Source: Sphingomonas sp. (GTDB taxonomy: Bacteria > Pseudomonadota > Alphaproteobacteria > Sphingomonadales > Sphingomonadaceae). Taken from it: a DNA stretch of 64,000 bases. A model generated the notes under the pieces. That model searched no databases and had not been told where the DNA came from. It worked only from the letters and a program-made list of their open reading frames with translations. Every line of letters starts with the position of its first letter. The stretch's first letter is position 1. The stretch covers positions 2,508,995 to 2,572,994 of the forward strand of contig JAHBZH010000001.1 in NCBI GenBank assembly GCA_019635535.1, written 5' to 3'. Shown piece by piece: positions 26,398-35,933 of this stretch. The translations under genes and the position numbers were made by a program.

Positions 26398-26745
26398 ATG
26401 AGTACGATGTACGGCATCAAGAATTGCGACACGATCAAGAAGGCGCGCGCCTGGCTGGAGGCAAAGGGCGTCGCCTATGATTTTCATGACTACAAGACAG
26501 CCGGGATCGACGAGGGCCTCCTACGCAGCTGGGCGAAGGAGCTGGGCTGGGAGAAACTCCTGAACCGCACCGGCACGACCTTCCGCAAGCTTCCCGAAGC
26601 GGACCGCGAGGGGCTGGACGCGGACAAGGCGGTGGCGCTGATGCTGGCCCAGCCTTCGATGATCAAGCGGCCGGTGCTGGACATCGGCGACAAGCGGCTG
26701 CTCGGGTTCAAGCCGGAAGCCTATCAGGCCGCATTCGGCAAGTAA
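26398..26745 (+). CDS. ArsC/Spx-family reductase-like protein (YffB type)
   Basis: 115 aa with GIKNCDTIKKA (single thiol Cys at the start of helix 1), the family RKLP block (TTFRKLPEADR) and the late PSMIKRPVL with the conserved cis-Pro region. These are the YffB-type relatives of arsenate reductase, whose substrates remain uncertain; there are no arsenic genes nearby, so arsenate reduction is unlikely. GGAG lies about 12 bases before the ATG at 26398; an ATG three codons later is an alternative. An alpha/beta hydrolase gene follows after 13 bases. Confidence 0.87.
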   Translation: MSTMYGIKNCDTIKKARAWLEAKGVAYDFHDYKTAGIDEGLLRSWAKELGWEKLLNRTGTTFRKLPEADREGLDADKAVALMLAQPSMIKRPVLDIGDKRLLGFKPEAYQAAFGK

Positions 26746-26758
26746 GGGAGGAAGACTG

Positions 26759-27832
26759 ATGCGGTTGCTGGCGATCCTGGCTTTCCTCTTGCTCGGCGTA
26801 GCACCCGCCGCGGCGCAGTCCGACTGGGCGGCGCGACTCACCGAGGCCGATGCCACCTTCCGCGACTTCCGCTTCCGCTCCGGCGACACGCTGCCGGAGC
26901 TGCGGATGCATTATGCGACGCTCGGCACGCCCCGGCGCGATGCGACGGGCAATGTCACCAACGCCGTCATGGTGCTGCACGGCACCGGCGGCAGCGGACG
27001 GCAATTCCTCGCGCCGCAATTCGCGGACGAGCTGTACGGCCCCGGCCAGCCGTTGGACATCACGCGCTTCTACGTGATCCTGCCCGACAATATCGGCCAT
27101 GGCGGCTCCTCCAAACCGAGCAACGGGCTGCGCGATGCCTTTCCGGATTACGATTATGACGACATGGTCGAGGCGCAGAGGCTTCTGCTGACACAGCTCG
27201 GCGTCCGGCAGCTCCGGCTCGTCATGGGCACGTCGATGGGCTGCATGCACATCTTCGTCTGGGCCGAGACCCATCCCGGTTTCGCCCGCGCGGCCATGCC
27301 GATGGCCTGCCTGCCGACGCAGATCGCCGGACATAACCGGATGTGGCGGCACATGGCCGTCCAGGCGATCCGCGCCGACCCCGCCTTCGCGGGCGGCGAC
27401 TATGCGGAGCAGCCCGTGCTCGGCCTGCGCACCGCCGTGTCGATCCTCCAGATGGCGGGGATGAACCCGCTCCAGCTCCAGACAGCCTATCCCGACCGGG
27501 CGCGCGCCGAGGCCTATATCGACGAGCGGGTCGCGCGCGATCTGCCAAACCGCGATGCGAACGACCTCATCCACCAGCTCGAAGCCTCGCGAACCTACAA
27601 CCCGCTCCCCCATCTGGATCGGGTGCGCGTGCCGATGACCTGGGTGAACAGCGCCGACGACTATATCAACCCGCCCGACTACGGCATCGCCGAGCCCGCC
27701 GCCGCGCGGATGCCCGCCACCCGCTACATCCTCATCCCGGCCAGCCCCGACACGCGCGGGCATGGCACGCATACGTGGGCAAGGTTCTGGCGGGACGAGC
27801 TGGTGGACCTGCTGGCGCGGACGGAGGATTAG
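26759..27832 (+). CDS. Exported alpha/beta hydrolase (homoserine acetyltransferase-like fold)
   Basis: 357 aa with a signal peptide ([18 protein letters not shown]). Oxyanion region VLHGTGGSG, nucleophile elbow GTSMGCMH, the acid in NSADDYINP and the histidine in [12 protein letters not shown] form a complete triad. The overall block order ([22 protein letters not shown]) is that of MetX-like alpha/beta hydrolases, but export argues against homoserine acetylation. GGGAGGAAGAC precedes the ATG. It converges with the ATP-grasp gene, sharing 4 bases at the stops. Confidence 0.87.
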   Translation: MRLLAILAFLLLGVAPAAAQSDWAARLTEADATFRDFRFRSGDTLPELRMHYATLGTPRRDATGNVTNAVMVLHGTGGSGRQFLAPQFADELYGPGQPLDITRFYVILPDNIGHGGSSKPSNGLRDAFPDYDYDDMVEAQRLLLTQLGVRQLRLVMGTSMGCMHIFVWAETHPGFARAAMPMACLPTQIAGHNRMWRHMAVQAIRADPAFAGGDYAEQPVLGLRTAVSILQMAGMNPLQLQTAYPDRARAEAYIDERVARDLPNRDANDLIHQLEASRTYNPLPHLDRVRVPMTWVNSADDYINPPDYGIAEPAAARMPATRYILIPASPDTRGHGTHTWARFWRDELVDLLARTED

Positions 27833-28698
27833 GCGCCGACGACGCTCATATTGCCCAGCACCATCTCCACGAAGCCGCGGCCACCGTCCGGCGCGCGCTC
27901 CAGGAAGAGATAGGGCTCGATCAGCTCGATCTCCATCAGGCGGTAGCCGCCGGCGCGGTCGCTCACCATGTCGATCCGCGCATAAGCGATATCGGGGCCG
28001 GCCGCCGCGAGGGCGGCATCGGCCAGCCTTCGGGCGGCCGGCGCGGGATCGATCTCCGTGAAGCTTCCGCCGAATTGCGGCTGGACTCGGAACTCCCCCG
28101 TCTTCGGACGCTTGACGATGGCGTGGCTGTAGCGGCCGCCCAGATGGAACAGCGACAGCTCGCCCTCCTGTGCGATCGCCGGCATCATCGGCTGGACCAG
28201 CATCCGCCGTCCCGCGACGTCGCCGGGCAAGGCATCGCCCGGGCCGAGCAGATAGGTGCCGTCCGACCCGGCCGAGCTGACCGGCTTCACCACCAGCCTC
28301 TCGGTCACGAAGCGCGACCGCGCCTCGTCCAGCGCGGCGGCGTCGGCGGTTTCGGCGATCAGCGATGGGATGATCGCGACGCCCTTCGCCTCGAAATCGA
28401 GGAGATAGGCCTTGTCGCTGTTCCACCGCAGCACGTCCGGCGGGTTGATCAGCCGCACGCCGGCCGCCACCCATCGATCGAGCTGGGCGTACCAGTGATC
28501 GAGCCGGCGGTGATAGCCCCACGCCATCAGCGGAACGACGAGCGCGTGGCGCGCCAGATCGTCATCGCTGGACCAGGGCGCCAGCACGACCTCCACGCCC
28601 CGCGCGCCGAACAAAGCGGCCAGCGCCTCGGCCTGCGTGCGCCATTCCGCTTCGCCGAGCGGGTAGCTTGCCTCGGGGGTCAGCAGGCAGAGCGTCAC
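27829..28698 (-). CDS. ATP-grasp family protein
   Basis: 289 aa from a GTG at 28698 that overlaps the stop of the FadB-like gene (GTGA). ATP-grasp features: [18 protein letters not shown] (nucleotide-binding strand and Gly loop), QPMM then ARIDMV and a terminal [13 protein letters not shown] with the metal-binding Glu residues. It resembles the RimK/DcsG-type ligases that join a carboxylate to an amine or thiol. The partner substrate is not identifiable. Tight coupling to a beta-oxidation enzyme is uncommon and may mean it acts on the same acid. Confidence 0.85.
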   Translation of the reverse strand: MTLCLLTPEASYPLGEAEWRTQAEALAALFGARGVEVVLAPWSSDDDLARHALVVPLMAWGYHRRLDHWYAQLDRWVAAGVRLINPPDVLRWNSDKAYLLDFEAKGVAIIPSLIAETADAAALDEARSRFVTERLVVKPVSSAGSDGTYLLGPGDALPGDVAGRRMLVQPMMPAIAQEGELSLFHLGGRYSHAIVKRPKTGEFRVQPQFGGSFTEIDPAPAARRLADAALAAAGPDIAYARIDMVSDRAGGYRLMEIELIEPYLFLERAPDGGRGFVEMVLGNMSVVGA

Positions 28699-30755
28699 CG
28701 CGTGAACTTCTCCCCCGCTTCGGCCTTCTTCACCAGCAGCTCGGAGAGCTTGAAGTCGGGCCCAAGCCGCGCCTGTTGGCCCCGGATGCCTTCGACGATC
28801 TTCGCGAGGCCCTCGCCGTCCGCCCAGTGCATCGGGCCGCCGCGATAGACGGGCCAGCCATAGCCGTAGACCCAGACGACATCGATGTCCGAGGCGCGCT
28901 GGGCGAAGCCGCCCTCCAGGATCAGCGCGCCTTCGTTGACCATCGTGTAGAGGGTGCGCTCGACGATCTCCTGATCGGAAATCTCGCGGGGCGTGACGCC
29001 CGCCTTCGCCCGGAAATCCTCGATGATCTTCGCCACCACGGGCGAGTTGGAGGGACGGCGCTTCTCGTCATAATCGTAGAAGCCAGCGCCCTTCTTCTGG
29101 CCCCAGCGATCGATCGCGCACAGGGCATCGCGGATATTCTCGATCCGGGTGGGATCGCGGTGCCAGCCGATGTCGACGCCGGCGAGATCGGACATCTGGA
29201 ACGGCCCCATCGGCATGCCGAATTCGACATGGACGCGGTCCACCTGCTCCGGCGTCGCACCTTCGAGAAGGAGCTGCATCGCCTGCATCTGGCGCGGGAT
29301 CAGCATCCGGTTGCCGATGAAGCCGTAACAGACGCCCGCCACGACGGCGACCTTCCGGATCTTCCTGGCGAGCTGCATCGCGGTGACCAGCACGTCCGGC
29401 GCGGTTTTGGCGCCGCGCACGACCTCCAGCAGCTTCATCACGTTGGCGGGCGAGAAGAAGTGGAGGCCCACCACGTCCTGCGGCCGCTTCGTCGTCGCCG
29501 CGATCTCGTCGATCGAGAGATAGGAGGTGTTGGAGGCGAGAATCGCGCCCGGCTTGCAGATGGCGTCGAGCTTCGTGAAGATCTCCTTCTTCACGTCCAT
29601 CTGCTCGAACACCGCCTCGATGATCAGGTCGCAATCGGCGAGGTCTTCCATGTTCAGCGTCGGCGTGAGCAGGCCCATGGCATGGCCGACCTGCTCGGGG
29701 GTCATCCGGCCCTTGGCGGCGGTCGCCTGATAGTTTTTCAGCATGATGCCGGTGCCGCGATCCAGCGCCTCCTGCTGCATCTCGACGATCGTCACCGGAA
29801 TGCCGGCGGAGAGGAAGTTCATCGAGATGCCGCCGCCCATCGTGCCGGCGCCGATCACGCCGACCTTGCGGATCTCGCGCGGGGCGGTGTCGTCGGGAAC
29901 GCCCTCGATCTTCGCCGCCTTGCGCTCGGCGAAGAAGAAATATTGCTGCGCCTTGGCCTGTTTCCCGCTCATCAGCTCCAGGAACAGGCGGCGTTCGTCG
30001 AGCACGCCCTCGGCATAGGGCTTGAGCGCGGCCTCGACCGCCTGGATGTTCTTCTCCGGCGCCTCGAAGCCGCGGAACTTGCGGGCATTGGCCTGGCGGA
30101 ACTCGTCGAAGATCGCGGGATTGGCGCGCGCCTCGGCGAGCTTGTCGTCGCGCTCGCTGGTCCGGGGCAGCGGACGGATATCCTTCACCTCCTCGGCGAA
30201 GGCGACGGCGTGCTGCTCCAGATCGCCCTCGACGATCCGATCGACGAGGCCGACGGCGACCGCGTCCCTGGCGCCGATCGGATTGCCCGACGTCGCCATT
30301 TCCAGCGCCTTGGGGACGCCCGCCACGCGCGGCAGCCGCTGTGTGCCGCCCGCGCCGGGGAGCAGGCCGAGCTTCACCTCCGGCACGCCGAACTTCGCCG
30401 AGGGGACGGCGACGCGATAATGGCAGGAGAGCGCGACCTCCAGCCCGCCGCCGAGCGCCGTGCCGTGAACCGCCGCGACGACCGGCTTGGTGCAATTCTC
30501 GATGATGTCGACGACCTGCGGCAGCGCCGGATATTCGAAGGATTTGGGCGTGCCGAATTCGGTGATGTCGGCGCCGGCGAAGAAGGTCTGGCCCTGGCCG
30601 ATGATGACGACGGCCTTGATGGAATCATCCCCGTCCGCCTGCTCGATCGCCTTCACCAGCCCGTCGCGCACCGCATGGCCGAGCGCGTTGACGGGCGGAT
30701 TGTTGGAGGTGACGATCAGGACGTCGCCGTGCTTCTTGGTGGAAATCGGGGTCAT
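28695..30755 (-). CDS. Bifunctional enoyl-CoA hydratase / 3-hydroxyacyl-CoA dehydrogenase
   Basis: 686 aa, the FadB/FadJ length. The N-terminal crotonase domain has [20 protein letters not shown] and [11 protein letters not shown]; from about residue 300 the Rossmann domain has [13 protein letters not shown] and later the [15 protein letters not shown] block with the catalytic His, then the C-terminal 3HCDH repeats. It catalyses two steps of beta-oxidation. GAGGGAAG precedes the ATG at 30755. A TTACGT-ACGTCA palindrome lies 49-64 bases upstream. The thiolase partner is not adjacent; an ATP-grasp gene overlaps its stop. Confidence 0.93.
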   Translation of the reverse strand: MTPISTKKHGDVLIVTSNNPPVNALGHAVRDGLVKAIEQADGDDSIKAVVIIGQGQTFFAGADITEFGTPKSFEYPALPQVVDIIENCTKPVVAAVHGTALGGGLEVALSCHYRVAVPSAKFGVPEVKLGLLPGAGGTQRLPRVAGVPKALEMATSGNPIGARDAVAVGLVDRIVEGDLEQHAVAFAEEVKDIRPLPRTSERDDKLAEARANPAIFDEFRQANARKFRGFEAPEKNIQAVEAALKPYAEGVLDERRLFLELMSGKQAKAQQYFFFAERKAAKIEGVPDDTAPREIRKVGVIGAGTMGGGISMNFLSAGIPVTIVEMQQEALDRGTGIMLKNYQATAAKGRMTPEQVGHAMGLLTPTLNMEDLADCDLIIEAVFEQMDVKKEIFTKLDAICKPGAILASNTSYLSIDEIAATTKRPQDVVGLHFFSPANVMKLLEVVRGAKTAPDVLVTAMQLARKIRKVAVVAGVCYGFIGNRMLIPRQMQAMQLLLEGATPEQVDRVHVEFGMPMGPFQMSDLAGVDIGWHRDPTRIENIRDALCAIDRWGQKKGAGFYDYDEKRRPSNSPVVAKIIEDFRAKAGVTPREISDQEIVERTLYTMVNEGALILEGGFAQRASDIDVVWVYGYGWPVYRGGPMHWADGEGLAKIVEGIRGQQARLGPDFKLSELLVKKAEAGEKFTR

Positions 30756-30803
30756 GCTTCCCTCTTCGTCATGCCGTGATTCCCCTGAGTCGATAGGCGC
30801 GAC

Positions 30804-30819
30804 CTTACGTTTACGTCAA
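30804..30819. promoter_or_regulatory. Operator palindrome, TTACGT-ACGTCA type, at the fadB-like gene
   Basis: CTTACGTTTACGTCAA: half-sites TTACGT and ACGTCAA around a TT centre, 49-64 bases before the ATG at 30755. It shares the core with the sites at 9486-9505 and 14403-14418. Of the three it is the closest to a TTGACGT/ACGTCAA consensus in the right half. Confidence 0.65.
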
Positions 30820-30898
30820 TCGACCAACCGGGAAAAATCCGGCCGCGACCCGCTTCAAGCTCAGCTTGGGACGAGCGCCATGCCCCCGATTCGTCTTG

Positions 30899-31036
30899 CG
30901 GAAGTTGACTAACCTGACGCCATGTCGGGGAGCAACGCCCCCTCCCGAAAGGTCCGAAAGGCTCCGCTGAGCCACTCCGACCGGGAAGGAAAACCGACTC
31001 GGGCATGCCGCCAGCGTGACAGACCAAATCCTACAT
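30899..31036 (-). repeat. Dispersed structured element, copy 2
   Basis: Inverse-oriented homologue of 18161-18317. On the minus strand it reads ATGTAGGATTT (from 31036), TCTGTCAC (31023), CCTTTCGG, GGGGGCGT (30942) and GCGTCAGGTT then GTCAACTTCCG (30920-30899). A GGCTC-AGCG-GAGCC hairpin sits in the core. The 387-base gap 30756-31142 holds this element, the operator at 30804 and a small CCCTCC/GGAGGG hairpin near 31085-31107; no gene is supported there. Confidence 0.75.
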
Positions 31037-31142
31037 GTATCCAACAATTGACGAGGTCCGCTTCCAACCCGTTGCGGCCGCTTCTCCCCTCCCTGGATAG
31101 GAGGGGGATAATATCGCTGCTCCCGCCCAACGGATTCGGCCC

Positions 31143-31898
31143 TCAAAACGCCGTGCGGCCATATTCCTGCCGGTAGAAGGGGTGAGACGAGGAGAGGCCG
31201 CCGTCAACGACCAAAGCATGGCCGTTGACGTAGCTGGCTTCGTCCGAGGCGAGGAAGAGGGCGGCCCTAGCGATCTCGTCCGGCTCGCCGCCGCGCTTCA
31301 TGGGGTTGAGGTGGCCGATCATGTCTTCGCGCCCTACCGCGCGGGCATTGTCGTAGAGCGGCTTCGTCATGCCGGTTTCGATGAGGCCCGGGCAGATCGC
31401 GTTGACGCGGATGTTCGCGCCGGCCGTCTGGGTGGCGGCGACCTCGACCAGGCTGATGACGCCGGCCTTGGACGCGGAATAAGCCGGGCCGCCCGCCCCG
31501 GCGCGCAGGCCGGCGACGCTGGCGGTGCAGATGATCGACCCGCCGCCGCGCGCCCTCATCACCGGAGCGGCATATTTGATCGCCAGAAACGGACCGATCA
31601 GGTTCACGCGCAGGATTTCCTGCCAATCGTCCGGCGATTGTTCGAAGATCGACGCGAGGCCGCCGGAGATGCCGGCATTGGCGAAGAAGATGTCGAGCCC
31701 GCCATGATCGGCGACGGCCTTGTCGACGAGGCCGCGCACGTCCTCCTCGCGGCCCGCATCGGCGGCGATCACCCCTTCGGACGCGGCGAGGTCGGCGGCG
31801 ACGACGGCGGCGCCCTCGGCGCGGAACAAAGCGACGGTGGCCTTGCCGATGCCCGACGCGGCGCCGGTGACGATGGCGGTTTTTCGTGCAAGCCTCAT
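31143..31898 (-). CDS. Short-chain dehydrogenase/reductase
   Basis: 251 aa from the ATG at 31898 (AGGAT upstream). Classical SDR signatures: [11 protein letters not shown] (NAD-binding), FFANAGIS (NNAG-like), the catalytic Ser in CTASVAG and YSASK (Y-x3-K), and the tail [10 protein letters not shown]. It reduces or oxidises a hydroxyl or keto group using NAD(P). It begins a run of oxidoreductases (31-35.5 kb), though each has its own intergenic repeat rather than tight coupling. Substrate unknown; the beta-oxidation neighbourhood suggests a hydroxyacyl-CoA or alcohol. Confidence 0.9.
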   Translation of the reverse strand: MRLARKTAIVTGAASGIGKATVALFRAEGAAVVAADLAASEGVIAADAGREEDVRGLVDKAVADHGGLDIFFANAGISGGLASIFEQSPDDWQEILRVNLIGPFLAIKYAAPVMRARGGGSIICTASVAGLRAGAGGPAYSASKAGVISLVEVAATQTAGANIRVNAICPGLIETGMTKPLYDNARAVGREDMIGHLNPMKRGGEPDEIARAALFLASDEASYVNGHALVVDGGLSSSHPFYRQEYGRTAF

Positions 31899-31929
31899 GC
31901 GCTGTATCCTATGTCCGCTGCTGCAATTC

Positions 31930-32081
31930 GGTTCGCGCGAAGGCGCGAAGGCGCGAAGAGTCCGAGTTTCCAGCGCCCTTCCGGCGAAGCCGGATATCGA
32001 CACCCGCTATCGCGGGATGGCGCGCGCAATCGAAACGCTACGGGCGCGGCATCTTCGCGCCTTCGCGCCTTCGCGCGAACC
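31930..32081. repeat. Intergenic inverted repeat with 30-bp perfect arms
   Basis: The arm at 31930-31959, built from tandem GCGCGAAG units, is the exact reverse complement of 32052-32081. The 92 bases between contain further small palindromes (CTTCCGGCGAAGCCGG, CCCGCTATCGCGGG). It fills the spacer between two SDR genes and can form a very stable hairpin or cruciform. No coding potential. Confidence 0.85.
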
Positions 32082-32109
32082 AAAAGCGGCATATGACGCG
32101 GCACCACGC

Positions 32110-32886
32110 TCACAGCCCGGCGCCGGTGGTGGCGCCGCCGTCGACGATGATCGACTGGCCGGTCATGAAGGTGGACGCATCCGAGGCGAGGAAAACGGCG
32201 GCGCCGGCGATCTCGCGCGGCTCGCCGATGCGGCGCATCGGGGTGTGGCGCGTCACCGCCTTCAGCGTGTCCGGATTTTCCCAGAGCGCGCGGGCGAAAT
32301 CGGTCTTCACCAGGCCCGGCGCGATGCAGTTCACGCGCACGCCGGACGGGCCGAATTCCGCCGCCAGATTGCGGGCGAGCTGGAAATCCGCCGCCTTGGA
32401 GATGTTGTAGGCGCCGATCGTCGCCGAGCTGCTGAGGCCGCCGATCGAGCTGACGATGACGATCGATCCGGCCTTGCGCTCCAGCATTTCCGGCGCGACC
32501 ATCGCGATCAGCCAGTGATTGGCGATCACATTGTTGTCGAGGATCTTGCGGAACTGTTCGTCCGTGATCCCCGCCATCGGCCCGTAATAGGGATTGGAGG
32601 CGGCGTTGCAGACGAGGATGTCGATCTTGCCCAGTTGGGCGCGGGTCTCGTCGACCAGGCGCTGCAATTCCTCCTTGGACGAGATGCTGGCGGGGACGAC
32701 GATCGCGGTGCCGTCGCCATGCTTGGCGTTGATCGCGTCGGCGACTTCGGCGCAGGCCTGTGCCTTGCGGCTGGAGATCACCACTTTCGCCCCCTGCTCC
32801 GCCAGCGCCTCCGCGATCGCCCGGCCGATGCCGCGCGAGGATCCGGTGACGATGGCGACCTTGCCGGTGAGATCGAACAGGGACAT
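32110..32886 (-). CDS. Short-chain dehydrogenase/reductase (FabG-like)
   Basis: 258 aa from the ATG at 32886. TGSSRGIGRAIAEALA, VCNAASNPYYGP (an NAASNP variant of the NNAG motif typical of DHRS4/glucose-dehydrogenase-like SDRs), Ser in IVSSIGG, YNISK catalytic pair, and the C-terminal TGQSIIVDGG. It has AGGAAAGGAATG-like purines just before the start. Flanked on both sides by palindromic repeats. Substrate not known. Confidence 0.9.
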   Translation of the reverse strand: MSLFDLTGKVAIVTGSSRGIGRAIAEALAEQGAKVVISSRKAQACAEVADAINAKHGDGTAIVVPASISSKEELQRLVDETRAQLGKIDILVCNAASNPYYGPMAGITDEQFRKILDNNVIANHWLIAMVAPEMLERKAGSIVIVSSIGGLSSSATIGAYNISKAADFQLARNLAAEFGPSGVRVNCIAPGLVKTDFARALWENPDTLKAVTRHTPMRRIGEPREIAGAAVFLASDASTFMTGQSIIVDGGATTGAGL

Positions 32887-32902
32887 GTCATTCCTTTCCT
32901 CA

Positions 32903-32997
32903 TTTTCGTCATGCCGGACTTGATCCGGCATCCACCTTTTCTTCCCTGCCTTCGCAAAGGCAGGTGGACCCCGGATCAAGTCCGGGGTGACGGAAAA
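32903..32997. repeat. Alphaproteobacterial intergenic palindromic repeat
   Basis: Two inverted arms, about 35 bases each, beginning TTTTCGTCATGCCGGACTTG and ending with GTGACGGAAAA, match at roughly 85 percent. Each arm is itself palindromic (CCGGACTTGATCCGG). An inner CTGCCTTCGCAAAGGCAG hairpin forms the tip. The element lies between the alcohol dehydrogenase stop and the SDR start. This GTCATGCCGG...GATCCGG pattern is a widespread alphaproteobacterial intergenic repeat type. Confidence 0.85.
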
Positions 32998-34080
32998 CTA
33001 AAACACCACCACCGAGCGCGCCGCATCGCCGCGCTTCATCTTTTCGAACCCTTCGTTGACCTGTTCCAGCGGGATCGTCTCGGCGACGATCGAGTCCAGA
33101 TCGAGCAATCCGCGCAGATAGAAATCGACGAGCCGGGGAATGTCCACCGGGAAGCGGTTCGCCCCCATGAAGGCGCCCTGCAGCTTCTTGCCCGAGAGCA
33201 GGTCCATCGCGCCGAGGCCGACCCGGTGATCGAGCGGCATCATGCCGAGGATCGTCGCCGTGCCGCCGCGCCGCAGCGCCTTCACCGCCAGCTCGCCCGA
33301 GGCCGGGCGGCCGACCGCCTCGATCGCGTGGTCGACGCCGCCTTTGGTGAGCTCGACGATCTGCTTGGCCGCATCCTCGGCCAGCGGATCGATGGTGTCG
33401 GTGGCGCCGAGCCTTTCGGCCAGCGCGCGTTTCTCCGGCACCGGATCGGCGGCGACGATGCGCCCTGCCCCGGCGATCTTCGCGGCGTTGATCGCGGCGA
33501 GGCCGACGCCGCCGCAGCCGATCACCGCGACGCTCTCGCCCGGCGTGACCTTGCAGGCGTTGAAGATCGTCCCCGCCCCGGTCGTCACCGCGCAGCCGAT
33601 CACGGCGGCCTTGTCGAGCGGCATGTCCGGCGGGATGGCGACGCAGGCATGTTCGTGGACGAGCATCTCCTCCGCCAGCGCGGAGAGATTGAGCATCTGG
33701 GCGACGGGCGTGCCGTCCTCGGCGGTGATGCGGGGCGGAGCGCCCTTCGGCCGGCGGGTGTCGCCGCCGAGGCAGAGCGCCATGCGGCCGGTGACGCAAA
33801 ACTCACAATGGCCGCAGAATGCGGAGAGGCAGGTGACGACCGCGTCGCCGGGCTTCAGATTGCGCACCTCGCTCCCCACCGCCTCGACGATGCCGGCGGC
33901 TTCGTGGCCGGGGATGCAGGGCATGGGGTGCGGATAGGTGCCGAGCATGAAGTGGAGGTCGGAATGGCACAGGCCGCAGGCGATGGTGCGGATGCGGACC
34001 TCGTGCGGGCCGGGGGAATCGAGCCGCGCCTCGCCGATGACGAGGGGCTGGCCGGGGGCGGTGAGGAAGGCGGCTTTCAC
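32998..34080 (-). CDS. Zinc-dependent alcohol dehydrogenase
   Basis: 360 aa starting at a GTG (34080). Catalytic-zinc region GLCHSDLHF and GHEAAGIVEAVG; structural zinc Cys cluster in CLSAFCGHCEFCVTGRMALC; NAD-binding VIGCGGVGLAAI. This is a class III-like medium-chain ADH of the type found in catabolic clusters. The ribosome binding site (GGGGAGGAAAAGGG) comes from the end of the intergenic repeat at 34088-34214. It is not near fghA, so a role in formaldehyde detoxification has no positional support. Confidence 0.92.
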   Translation of the reverse strand: MKAAFLTAPGQPLVIGEARLDSPGPHEVRIRTIACGLCHSDLHFMLGTYPHPMPCIPGHEAAGIVEAVGSEVRNLKPGDAVVTCLSAFCGHCEFCVTGRMALCLGGDTRRPKGAPPRITAEDGTPVAQMLNLSALAEEMLVHEHACVAIPPDMPLDKAAVIGCAVTTGAGTIFNACKVTPGESVAVIGCGGVGLAAINAAKIAGAGRIVAADPVPEKRALAERLGATDTIDPLAEDAAKQIVELTKGGVDHAIEAVGRPASGELAVKALRRGGTATILGMMPLDHRVGLGAMDLLSGKKLQGAFMGANRFPVDIPRLVDFYLRGLLDLDSIVAETIPLEQVNEGFEKMKRGDAARSVVVF

Positions 34081-34087
34081 AGCCCTT

Positions 34088-34214
34088 TTCCTCCCCTGCT
34101 TTTGCAGGGGAGGGGGACCATGCGGAACATGGTGGAGGGGCTTTTTTGGTGAACAAGGAAGCCCCTCCACCGCACTTCGTGCGGTCCCCCTCCCCTCGAA
34201 ATCGAGGGGAGGAA
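34088..34214. repeat. G/C-rich intergenic repeat, type TTCCTCCCC...GGTGGAGGGG
   Basis: Two inverted half-elements. Each has the order TTCCTCCCC, a private stem, GGGGAGGGGGACC, a second private stem (GCGGAACAT here, GCACTTCGTGC on the other side) and GGTGGAGGGG. The same layout recurs at 40110-40235 with different private stems. Its left end provides the Shine-Dalgarno of the ADH gene; its right end touches the ACAD stop at 34216. Confidence 0.85.
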
Positions 34215-34215
34215 A

Positions 34216-35457
34216 TTAGGCCGGCGCATGCTTGGCATATTCGATCTTCGCGATGGCGCGGGCGTGGACTTCGTCGGGGCCGTCGGCGAGGCGCAGGGTG
34301 CGGATGCCGGCATAAGCGGCGGCGAGGCCGAAATCCTGGCTGACGCCGGCGCCGCCATGGGCCTGAATGGCATCGTCGATGATCCTGAGAGCCATGCGGG
34401 GTGCCTTCACCTTGATCATCGCGATCTCGGCGGCGGCGGCCTTGTTGCCGGCCTTGTCCATCATGTCGGCGGCCTTGAGGCAGAGCAGGCGCGAACATTC
34501 GATGTCGATCCGCGCCTCGGCGATGCGCTGCTCCCAGACGCTGTGCTCGGAGATGCGCTTGCCGAAGGCGACGCGGCTTTGCAGGCGGCGGGCCATCGCG
34601 GCCAGCGCTTCCTCGGCCGCGCCGATCGTGCGCATGCAATGGTGGATGCGGCCGGGGCCGAGGCGGCCCTGCGCGATCTCGAAGCCGCGGCCTTCGCCGA
34701 GCAGCATGGCGGCGGCGGGGATGCGGACGTCCTTGAGCTCGACCTCCATATGGCCGTGCGGGGCGTCGTCATAGCCGAAGACGGTGAGGGCGCGCTCGAC
34801 CGTGACGCCGGGCGCGTCGAGCGGCATCAGCACCATCGATTGCTGCTGGTGCTTCGGGCCGTCCGGATCGGTCTTGCCCATCACGATGGCGACCTTGCAG
34901 CGCGGATCGCCGGCGCCGGACGACCACCATTTGCGGCCGTTGACGACATAATCGTCGCCGTCGCGCCTGATCTCGCACTGGATATTGGTCGCGTCCGACG
35001 AGGCCACGGCCGGCTCGGTCATCAGGAAGGCGGAGCGTATCTCGCCGTGCATCAGCGGCTTGAGCCACGCATCCTTCTGCTCGCGCGTGCCGTAGCGGTG
35101 CAGCACCTCCATGTTGCCGGTGTCGGGCGCGGAGCAGTTGAACACTTCCGAGGCCCAGGGGATGCGCCCCATCTCCTCGGCGCAGAGCGCATATTCGAGA
35201 TTGGTGAGCTGCGTGCCTTCGAAGGGGAAGCTTTCGTCGACATGGCGGAGCGCATGGCCGGGCGGCATGAACAGATTCCACAGGCCCGCCGCCTTCGCTT
35301 GCGGCTTCAGCTCCTCGATCACCGGCAGGGGTTGCCAGCGGTCCCCGCTGTCGAGCTGGCTTTTGTAATCGCCGACGCGCGGGCGAATCCGGGTTTCCAG
35401 AAAGTCGCGAATCCGGTCGCGATACGAAGCTTCGCGTTCCGTAAGGGAAAAATCCAT
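34216..35457 (-). CDS. Acyl-CoA dehydrogenase (ACAD10/11-like)
   Basis: 413 aa from the ATG at 35457. It lacks the extra N-terminal kinase part of eukaryotic ACAD11 but has the same dehydrogenase hallmarks: [45 protein letters not shown], and [17 protein letters not shown] with the base Glu in the GPDEVH motif. Members act on 4-hydroxy or long/branched acyl-CoAs. A 203-base region separates it from the divergent small membrane protein. It is the first gene of the minus-strand catabolic run ending at 27.8 kb. Confidence 0.92.
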   Translation of the reverse strand: MDFSLTEREASYRDRIRDFLETRIRPRVGDYKSQLDSGDRWQPLPVIEELKPQAKAAGLWNLFMPPGHALRHVDESFPFEGTQLTNLEYALCAEEMGRIPWASEVFNCSAPDTGNMEVLHRYGTREQKDAWLKPLMHGEIRSAFLMTEPAVASSDATNIQCEIRRDGDDYVVNGRKWWSSGAGDPRCKVAIVMGKTDPDGPKHQQQSMVLMPLDAPGVTVERALTVFGYDDAPHGHMEVELKDVRIPAAAMLLGEGRGFEIAQGRLGPGRIHHCMRTIGAAEEALAAMARRLQSRVAFGKRISEHSVWEQRIAEARIDIECSRLLCLKAADMMDKAGNKAAAAEIAMIKVKAPRMALRIIDDAIQAHGGAGVSQDFGLAAAYAGIRTLRLADGPDEVHARAIAKIEYAKHAPA

Positions 35458-35660
35458 GCCGCCTTTCGCCTCCCGTCCGTGTTGACCATTCCTGTCAGAA
35501 ATGGCGGTTTCTGGCCAGTGGCGGGCGGGATCGGCGCGGTTCGCGCGGTCTTGCGCACGGTCCGCCGCGCACCCCCGTATTATCCCCGTGGAAAGAAACC
35601 CTTTTTCGGGCTTTCCAGGAAGCGCGGCGCGATATCCGGCGTCGCCAGAGGGAGATAGCG

Positions 35661-35909
35661 ATGTTTTCGAGGAAGCTGGCGGTCCTGGCCGCCTTTTCGC
35701 TGGCAACCGCCGGCACTGTGGCCCACGCCCAGTCGGCGGCGTCGCTGAGCCTGGCCCCCGCCGCCGTGGAGCGCGCCGGCGCCGACGTCGAAGGCGCGAA
35801 CGAACTGGCCGGCACCACGGTCTGGATTCTGGGCGCCGTGGCGCTCGGCCTGGTCATCTGGGGCATTATCGAGCTCACCGACGACAACGACGAGCCCACC
35901 AGCCCCTGA
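35661..35909 (+). CDS. Small exported single-pass membrane protein (82 aa)
   Basis: 82 aa with a cleavable signal ([20 protein letters not shown]), a polar Ala-rich stretch and one membrane segment ([19 protein letters not shown]) before an acidic tail (ELTDDNDEP). GAGGGAGATAG precedes the ATG and a good terminator follows. Similar short exported proteins are common in sphingomonads; no function is known to me. Monocistronic. Confidence 0.8.
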   Translation: MFSRKLAVLAAFSLATAGTVAHAQSAASLSLAPAAVERAGADVEGANELAGTTVWILGAVALGLVIWGIIELTDDNDEPTSP

Positions 35910-35933
35910 TCGGTGCCGACCGCAACCGGTCCG

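Noticed and set aside
31930..32081. CRISPR-like array from the repeated GCGCGAAG units
   Set aside because: Units are 8 bases, contiguous and arranged as one inverted pair; no spacers and no cas genes.
32998..34080. Glutathione-dependent formaldehyde dehydrogenase partner of fghA
   Set aside because: The ADH is 9 kb away on the other strand, among beta-oxidation genes, and nothing in its sequence alone proves class III specificity.
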